From Primula veris (lineage: Eukaryota; Streptophyta; Magnoliopsida; Ericales; Primulaceae), in the NCBI GenBank assembly GCA_963682055.1, contig OY821749.1, forward strand, positions 4,886,336 to 4,950,335: a stretch of DNA of 64,000 nucleotides. The letters are read 5' to 3'. The position numbers and the translations under genes were made by a program. Below, piece by piece: positions 56,965 to 64,000 of the stretch (within the stretch, counting starts at the first letter, position 1; the number at the start of each line of letters is the position of its first letter). The notes beneath the pieces are model-generated. The model was given only the letters and a program-made list of their open reading frames with translations, was not told the origin of the DNA and searched no databases.

Positions 56965-56972
56965 ATTACATT

Positions 56973-58187
56973 GTTGTTAAGTTTTGGCCTTAAATAAATC
57001 GTAATTAGGGATTTTCAGATTCATGAAAATTATCCGAAATTTCAAGAAATTTAAAATAGATATAAAATTCAACCTATTTGGACTAGTGAGTCGGTGGATA
57101 TATGTATTTCAATAATGACACGTTTCAGAATTTCTATTAAGTACATGTGTCATTTTTCATGGCAGTTTTGATCCACATATGTTTCGAATTTGAAAATATG
57201 TATAATATAAAAAATTATAGATGTGTTTATTAGCTTTACATATATATAAAATATGCATGATTTGGAAATATCTAGCGAGACCCAGATACTATCATATTTT
57301 GGTGATATTTATTGGTATTTTATCAATATGCATAATTAGAGTGATTTATATTTGTTTTGTTTATTTATCATTTCGTACCCGATATGAATATATAGATTGA
57401 AGGGTTCAACATGAGATATTGAGAAAGTAAATGATCAGGAAAACAAAATTACAACCGATGAATTCGGGTACAAGTCAAATATTAAGAAAAGACAAGATAC
57501 CGGAAAATAAAGAAACGAAATATGAATCCTTGCGAGTGATCCTAATCAGAGCTACATTGATCCGGATCAGCGTTGTGACAATGCACATTTTGATGATGTG
57601 GCATCATTCTATTGGTCCAGAGAGTGATCCAGATCACCAAGGGGTGATCTGGATTAGCGTTTTTAAGAAATTAGGTACTGCATTTTTCTGAGATGAATGT
57701 CTATAAAATATGTAGTATTTTTACATTTTATGTAAGCCGTCCGACTCAACCCATAACTTCAGTAAACGAACTTCTTTTCTTTCTTTCTCTCTCTTTCTTG
57801 TCTTTTTCTTTTCTTTCACTTTTGGTTAGGTATGCTCGTCTTTTGTGAGCATACACGCTTGTTGAGATTCTAGTGGCTCTTCCTCTCCATATATTGGTCA
57901 TCCAAGGGCATGGCAGAACAATGATTCAATTTTTGGAAGGATGGTGTTGATTTTTTTTCCCGTTAGTACAATAATAATAAACGGTTTAAAAAACTAAAAA
58001 AAAGCTCAATTTCAAAATTTTCAAACGACACGAAAAAATTGACTATAAATACGAATTTATGAGTTTAAACTTTTTTGTAATATTACTATGAAACTATATA
58101 AAAATATTTATATATAAAATCCTGTAATAGTATCTTAAAGAGTGCAAATTAATTAATGGAGAAGTTAAAAAGTAATATAATGTTAAT
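56973..58187. other. Intergenic sequence, possible LTR remnant
   Basis: TGTAACACCCTTAATTATAT at 56491, upstream of the hAT element, resembles a gypsy LTR start, and 57700-57870 has a leader-like CTTTCTTTCTCTCTC tract. No matching end was found. No gene recognised. Confidence 0.3.
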
Positions 58188-58421
58188 TGTTGTAGGATAT
58201 TATTGGCCATCTTGGTCCTTACTCTATTGGGTCTATCTTGGGCTTTCCTAGCATATGTAACCCTACCCTCTATTATATAAAAAGGGTCAGGGGTCTCTTG
58301 ATGTATATCTCTATACAATCATATTAATGAATAAACACTTCGTCTGTTGTTTCTCATACCTCTCTGTATATCTATACATATCTCTATATATATCTATAAC
58401 GAGATAATATGTCACACAACA
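58188..58421 (+). repeat. 5' LTR of copia-type element copy 2
   Basis: 234 bp with TATATAAAAAGGG promoter-like box (about 58274) in the same place as the TATATAAAGAGGG of copy 1, and AATGAATAAAC downstream. Confidence 0.7.
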
Positions 58422-59200
58422 CGTTATCGGCACTTTGCTCGCGGAGAATAGGATATACGCTCGCTGATATTGGAGATTTTTGGTAAACGCACGGATATTG
58501 GGTATTTATAAACCTTGAGGTTTATCCGGGTTTTAAGGTTTTGCTATATCGACCTTCACCAACATACCGTGCGTAAGTTACCGAATTCAAAACTTAATTT
58601 ATTCCATATATGTAATCGCACGTATTATTTTATGGATAACTAAAACATGATAAATATCCCGTAGTATATAATGCATGTGTATTAGATTTTGTTACTTGTA
58701 TGGATAACTATATATGATCGTAACAAAATAACCCAAATTGCATGTATTTGTTGAAGAAAAAAAAAACTATGCGTGATAGATTTTTTTTACTGTCTAGCAT
58801 GATCAATCTGTCTATAAAAACCAACTTATATGTAATATGCATAGTGTACTGTAAAATTATATTTTTATACAAACAAAATCAGTAAAAGACATATAATCGG
58901 GTTGTAAATCGGAAATCATGTAATTGTAAAACATGTATTAATCTGTGACATTAAATCTGTAAAAAAAACTGAAAACAGTAGGACTCTTTTGTAATTCGCT
59001 GAAACTATTGAATGTGCATGTTAATTACTAAAGGACTAAACTGAAACTTGTCTGAAATTATAGACTGAAGCTGTAATAATACTGTAAATAGATATATAGT
59101 TTGCTGAAATTACACGGATAGTCCCTGTAATATATTACATGTATAAAAACAGTATATATGGGTTATAAAAGTCAATATTCGGTCTAAATATTCACCCACA

Positions 59201-59241
<41 letters not shown>

Positions 59242-59777
59242 TGCAAGTGAATAAAAAAAAATTGCATGTTAATTGAATAAATTGATATGTTTCCATGTAA
59301 ATTTAACCACTTTGCATGTTAAAAAAATTACCATATATAGAATTAATTGGTAATTAAAAATATATTGCTTGCTTGCATGTTAAAATTAACATGTATGGAA
59401 ATTGCGTGTATATTGTAAATTGGTAAATAAAATATATTACGTACATGAATAATTTAGTTACCATGTACAGAACTTACACATATAGCAATATAATAATAAA
59501 ATATTTAGTAAATCTTGCTAGTGTAAATTGTTGATTACTAATAAATTCTAGATTGATGATAATGTTGATTAAGTTGATTTCCTTATTAGGAAATATATAT
59601 TGCAATATATATGCTAATCATGCAAACAGGTAGAATCTAAAATATTAGTTACTAATTTATTTATTGCCATGTACACATATGTATAATATGATAATTTACG
59701 AAATCATATATATTCACATTCAAGTTGAAAAAATTATGAATCTTTCCTAAATAGGCCCACCTATTTGGATACAATGT

Positions 59778-60667
59778 CTAGGAAAGATATAGGCGGAAGT
59801 CGATATCCTAATGAGGTCGGGTTTTAAGTGGCATTCGTGCCCTCCACCCTCACCGTCTTTCCTGGTCGTTTTTCAAGTAGAGTTACCGAAAGGGGTTGAC
59901 TAAATAATAATTTCCCCGAGTGTGTTTATATAGTGATGTATGTTTCGCCGAATTGGTGTTTCAGTATCGACCCGTCGTTCGATCAATGAGAACCGATTCA
60001 CATGAGAAGCAAAACTAATATTTTCGAACCTGTCGTTTCGAAAAAAAAGTTTGTGCTTGTGCAAACCATAAACATATAAATCAGTCGTTTTATATGATAA
60101 ATAATCCAGAACTCCCAACACATGTTGGATTCCATCTATGATGAGAAAAATCGTAAAACATATTTGCGAAATGACTGTTTAAACGTTGATTTTAATCCGT
60201 CACCACATGTTACTCACCCTGATGTGTGAAAATGTGATGCCCAAATTTTTTTTTGGATGTCATATTTGATGAGTAAAACACGAGTTTGTTGTTACCCTCA
60301 GGATGAATGCTAAAGCGTTGATTTTATTCCGCCGCCACATTTGAGACGTGATGACATCTATGGTGAACAAATGTCTGAAATTGACATATTGGGGCAATCC
60401 TTCACCAAAATACTAGCTTGGAAATTGTATTCCATAAGTAGTATCGTGAATTTATATTCACCATGTTTCTTTATCGCCCATCTGTTATTAGATAAGAAAA
60501 TTGCCCCGGTGAGTAGTTTTAATCCTATTGGGACAATGTCGAATTGTTTGCCTTATATTAATGCTCTTCGTGTACATTTTTTTTCCACGAATCAAGAACC
60601 GACACAAGTGTTATTTGTCTCGAACTGTCCCGATCCTGATGAATCGCCTAGCCAAGCGAGATTTTAG
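59778..60667 (+). pseudogene. Broken copia gag remnant, copy 2
   Basis: Same layout as 24905-24009 on the other strand: short start frame, then a 108-aa frame with MSEIDILGQSFTKI and PIGTMSNCLPYINALR. Stops fall at the same places as in copy 1. Confidence 0.6.
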
Positions 60668-61452
60668 ACAATCGTCAAAATCAAAAAACTGTGGCTCCAA
60701 GACAGTAATTGAAAGGAATAATATGGCCCGTTGTCACAAAGCAATATATAATGCTCAAGGAGACAACTCTATGCTATAAAGACAAAGGTCATGCACGGTT
60801 ACTACTTAAATAGTTCACAACTATTATAAAGGTGGAAAAACCGATGCTAATGTGGTTAAAGTTAATTGAAAGGAAACTCTTGAGACCCCCGATTTTGTGG
60901 CTCAAATGAATTTGATACATTTTTTTTTATTGATTTTGATAAATCATTGAGCCATTTTTTCGCTCATCTGGATTATGTTTTTCCATTTGGATTATGATTT
61001 TTCCATTTGGACATACTTTTGGATTATGGTTTCCTTGTTTACGAAATTTCTCGAAATAATTTAAAGTGTTTTGAGCAAATTCCTTTGACAAATGTGACCA
61101 AACTTTAAATTATGAAATTTTAGGCAATACTTGTGGGGTAGTTGTTTTTTTGGAAATAGTGGGTAACAGTGTACCGCATAATTTCACCAACTATTTGCCT
61201 AAAAGAGTACTCAATGACAACGATTCTGGATCTGTCGTTCCAAATCAAAATCTTTGGTAAAACCAAATTGATTTGTCAAATATGAGGTCTTATACTCATG
61301 TAGGTCCTGCCGTACCTTGTTGAGTTATAAAATATTCGAGAAAACCAGTGTTATATGGTAATAGCTCATGAAAGAATTAAATTTTTTTTACATAGCCTCC
61401 ATTCAAAACGACCAAAATCGTATTTTAGAGGAGTTGAAATGCCTTTCAAGTG

Positions 61453-62644
61453 TGTTGGCCCGTGTGCGGCTAAACCTTAGAGGGGGGTGAATAAGGTTTC
61501 TAGGCGTTTTTGCCTAATTTAAAATTCTAAGCAACTAACCACCCAACTAATGCAATTCTTAAGCTTAAGCGTTTTAACAAGAGTCAATAAATTGCTAGGA
61601 GTACTAAACGCAAGCAAGAATAAATAATTGCGGAAAATAAAAGTTTAAGGGAAGAAGATGACACCGTGATTTATAGAGGTTCGGCAAAACGCGCCTACGT
61701 CCTCTCCTCGGTACTACCGAGTATTTCACTAAAAATTCTTTTCCCGGATATTACAATCATAATGAGCTAATCGAACGATTAAGCTCCCCCTCACTTTATG
61801 AGTGTCCCGAAATGAAAGACCTAGAGCTTTTAAGCTTCACTTGCTTACAAAGCCTCTACCCGATCACTCGCTCACAAAAATGAGTTTATAAAACACTTGT
61901 TACAAATTTTGTTACAATAATGTAACTACACTCACTATTCTAATTGCTTCTAAATAAGCTAACTTGTGAGTTTTTGATGATGATTGAGCTTGTATGAATT
62001 TTTCTTCAATTTCCCTCTTTCTCGAATATTTTCACCAAAATGGTGATTTTTAGGGTTTTTATGAGAGAGGTTAAAGGATGATGTTGTGTATGATAATTGG
62101 TGGTTTGGAAAAGAGATTGAGCTTGTATATGTAGACCAAAGGTCTGTTTTTCTGGGTTGTGACCGTTAGAAGTGGTTGAGGCTATATTCAGTGTTTTAAG
62201 CTATTATCCAGAAAAAGCTGAGAAGCTGTTTTCGAAAACTGCAGAAAACGATCGGTCGTTTTCTACAGTCGATCGGTCGTTTCTAGAAAAACGATCGGTC
62301 GTTTTTCAGAAACGATCGGTCGTTTTTATACTGGACTCACTGGAAGAAATTAGAACAAAAACGATCGGTCGTTTTTGTACAGACGATCGGTCGTTCTTCA
62401 GTTTTCTCTGTTTTCTCGTTAATCTTCAAAAGCCCGTAACTTCTTCGTTTTAGCTCCGATTCTGGTTCCGCTTGAACCTGTGGCTTCGTTTTTCTGAGCT
62501 CTATCTTTCTGGCATTCTGGAATTTACAAATTCTCTTTTTGGAAAAGACAAGCATTATATCATCGAAATAGAGAAATCGTAAAATCATTAAAAACATAAT
62601 CAATGTTATAATCAAAATCAATTATTGAACCCCATGGTTCAACA
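61453..62644 (+). mobile_element. Solo LTR (family A, copy 3) inside the copia-type element
   Basis: 1192 bp starting TGTTGGCCCG and ending GGTTCAACA, flanked by AAGTG (61448-61452 and 62645-62649). Comparing with copy 1 of the host element (complement of 23195-23235) shows the uninterrupted target tttcaagtggttgctacc. About six CGATCGGTCGTTT motifs lie at 62247-62395 in the same layout as in 5692-6949. No internal genes. Confidence 0.9.
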
Positions 62645-63159
62645 AAGTGGTTGCTACCACATTCTTAAAAGCATTTAAAGTTAACTTATCATTTCGCTTG
62701 TCGTCGAAATGATAAACGATTTAGATGCTAAGACATGATTATCTATACTATCATTCACATGTCGTCGATTGATCAAAGCATTTTGATATTGTGGCATTGA
62801 CCGATGAGATATTCTCGGGCCAAAAGACGATGCTTGATTTATAATCGCAATGCTTGATTTATAATCGCATCGCATTTGGATTCTCTTTGAGGATATATTT
62901 CGTGATTAATCCAAAATTCATGCCACTAATGCTCACCTTGAAAGACTAGTATGTGTAAATATCACGAAAAGTACTCGTAGAATTCTTATAAAGAATTGAA
63001 GAAGTTATTGTGGACTTATCCAACCATAAGACGAACCATAAATATAAATGGTTATGGTTGATGCATCGACAATAGGTCACATGATTATTGTTGTCTACAG
63101 AAATGCAGCATTTTCCTAACTTTTAGCCCTATCATTAAGTTGATGGCTCATGATCCGGA

Positions 63160-63980
63160 TTATCCTGAAAAGTCTAGTAGACTTGATAATTCCGAAGAGT
63201 AAGAATCGAAATTTTGATTTGAATTACTTGAGTTTGGAAATTGAAATTGAACATCATGTCGATTATGTTCATACCCAAATGGACTCACGGAAAGTTTGAT
63301 GATGCGACTGCAAATGATTGCACGCATTTCTTGGTCTTGCGCACCAAGATTTATATTTCCGTGTGGGGTTATGCTATTTTGTTGCATTGGTCCGTCATTA
63401 GGCCCATATACACTCAAACACCATATGTGTACCAGCTGGTTACTGGTTATAAGCCAAAAGTCTCATATTAACGCGCGTTTGGAGTGCTTAATTAATATTT
63501 TGATTGAGCCGCTATAGCGTTCAAAATATGGACCTCTGAAGGGGACATAAGTCGATTATGAATCCCCTGCCTATCATTTGATAGAGTAACTTTGGCAAGC
63601 GATCTTTTTACCGCATGATATGCGAAACTGACATCGCTAAGACTGTTATCCCCATCGTTAGGGTGAGATTTGCACGTTACCGTTGATAAGGAACGACGTG
63701 AAGTAACGTGGCATAACCCACTCAGTCTTAGCTTGATCCCCAAAACTGCACTTAGTGATAAGTAAGTGTATAGACTCCCTCAAGTCTAACTAAATGCTAG
63801 ACGCATTTAATGACTTTATGAGATGTCACGAGATCATTTATACCTGCTGCAAAATGCTTGCAAGGATAGACGTCCCTGTTGGACGCCGTGTTCCTGTCAT
63901 GACACGTTGCTTTGGCCGAACCCGCCAAGCAAAGGACGCTGCCGTCGGCCGTCAGTCTGTCGTCCTTCCCAAGATATGAG
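63160..63980 (+). pseudogene. Broken copia pol remnant, copy 2 (runs off the window)
   Basis: KFDDATANDCTHFLVLRTKI and YQLVTGYKPKVSY (63241-63471), then LDAFNDFMRCHEI and ARIDVPVGRRVPV (63794-63979), are the same integrase-end and pre-RT pieces as in copy 1, with the same frame breaks between them. Confidence 0.68.
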
Positions 63981-64000
63981 GAAGTTGACCGGTTCTTAAT

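Larger units (their letters stand above)
58188..63980 (+). mobile_element. Copia-type LTR retrotransposon, partial at window edge (family C, copy 2)
   Basis: The 5' LTR is 58188-58421 (starts TGTTGTAGG, ends CACACAACA), followed by CGTTATCGGCAC, the same type of primer-binding region as copy 1. The inside (59750 onward) matches the complement of copy 1 in order: gag start near 59778, 108-aa frame 60341-60667, integrase piece 63241-63471 and linker piece 63794-63979. It is interrupted by a solo LTR at 61453-62644. The element runs off the right end of the window, so no 3' LTR is seen. The LTR is clearly more diverged from copy 1's LTRs than those are from each other. Confidence 0.75.

Noticed and set aside
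56588..56997. 100-125 aa ORFs on both strands (Phe/Gly-rich; Lys/Pro/Asn-rich)
   Set aside because: Translations of CGGTTT repeats inside a hAT-type MITE.

Overview
The window is AT-rich nuclear DNA from a flowering plant, probably a eudicot. It holds multi-exon genes with GT-AG introns from plant-only families (IQ67-domain, GRF, LRR receptor kinase), plant-type MITEs (Stowaway, Tourist-like, CACTA, hAT, Mutator) and many LTR retrotransposons. The species cannot be named from the sequence. No rRNA, tRNA, CRISPR or bacterial features were seen.

Four host genes can be assembled by splice sites and reading phase. (1) A + strand IQD (IQ67-domain calmodulin-binding) gene, 4721-8982, five exons, 363 aa. 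(2) A - strand growth-regulating factor (GRF: QLQ + WRC domains, miR396-type site), 18769 down to 9950, four exons, 316 aa, convergent with the IQD gene. (3) A + strand leucine-rich-repeat receptor kinase, 38101-42052, two exons, 1117 aa, all kinase motifs present. (4) A - strand 72-aa membrane-anchored protein, 50817 down to 43299, two exons split by a 7.3 kb intron and convergent with the kinase.

Most of the rest is mobile DNA, much of it inside introns. The IQD intron 3 holds a solo LTR. GRF intron 1 holds a 4 kb Mutator-like element with about 450-bp inverted arms and 9-bp target duplications, carrying a plant-mobile-domain (PMD) gene, plus a small CACTA MITE and a 330-bp MITE. The intron of the 72-aa gene holds a Stowaway MITE, itself split by a 2.9 kb LTR retrotransposon on the - strand. 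That retrotransposon carries an intronless stretch of host citrate synthase coding sequence fused into its own ORF, the most striking item in the window.

Intergenic blocks: 19355-26172 is a complete - strand copia-type element (202-bp LTRs, TSD AATAT) with broken gag/pol. 58188-63980 is a diverged + strand relative, running off the right edge and interrupted by a 1.19 kb solo LTR (TSD AAGTG). 28823-33833 is a complete + strand copia element (168-bp LTRs, TSD TAATG) with changed integrase and reverse-transcriptase active-site residues. 56662-56964 is a hAT-type MITE made almost entirely of CGGTTT-like repeats. The left end (1-2640) contains a diverged solo LTR of the same family as the ones at 5692 and 61453, a foldback array of a TGTATGCACTTTT motif, and LTR-like leader sequence also found at 55370-56440. 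The remaining stretches are AT-rich sequence with microsatellites and small tandem repeats.
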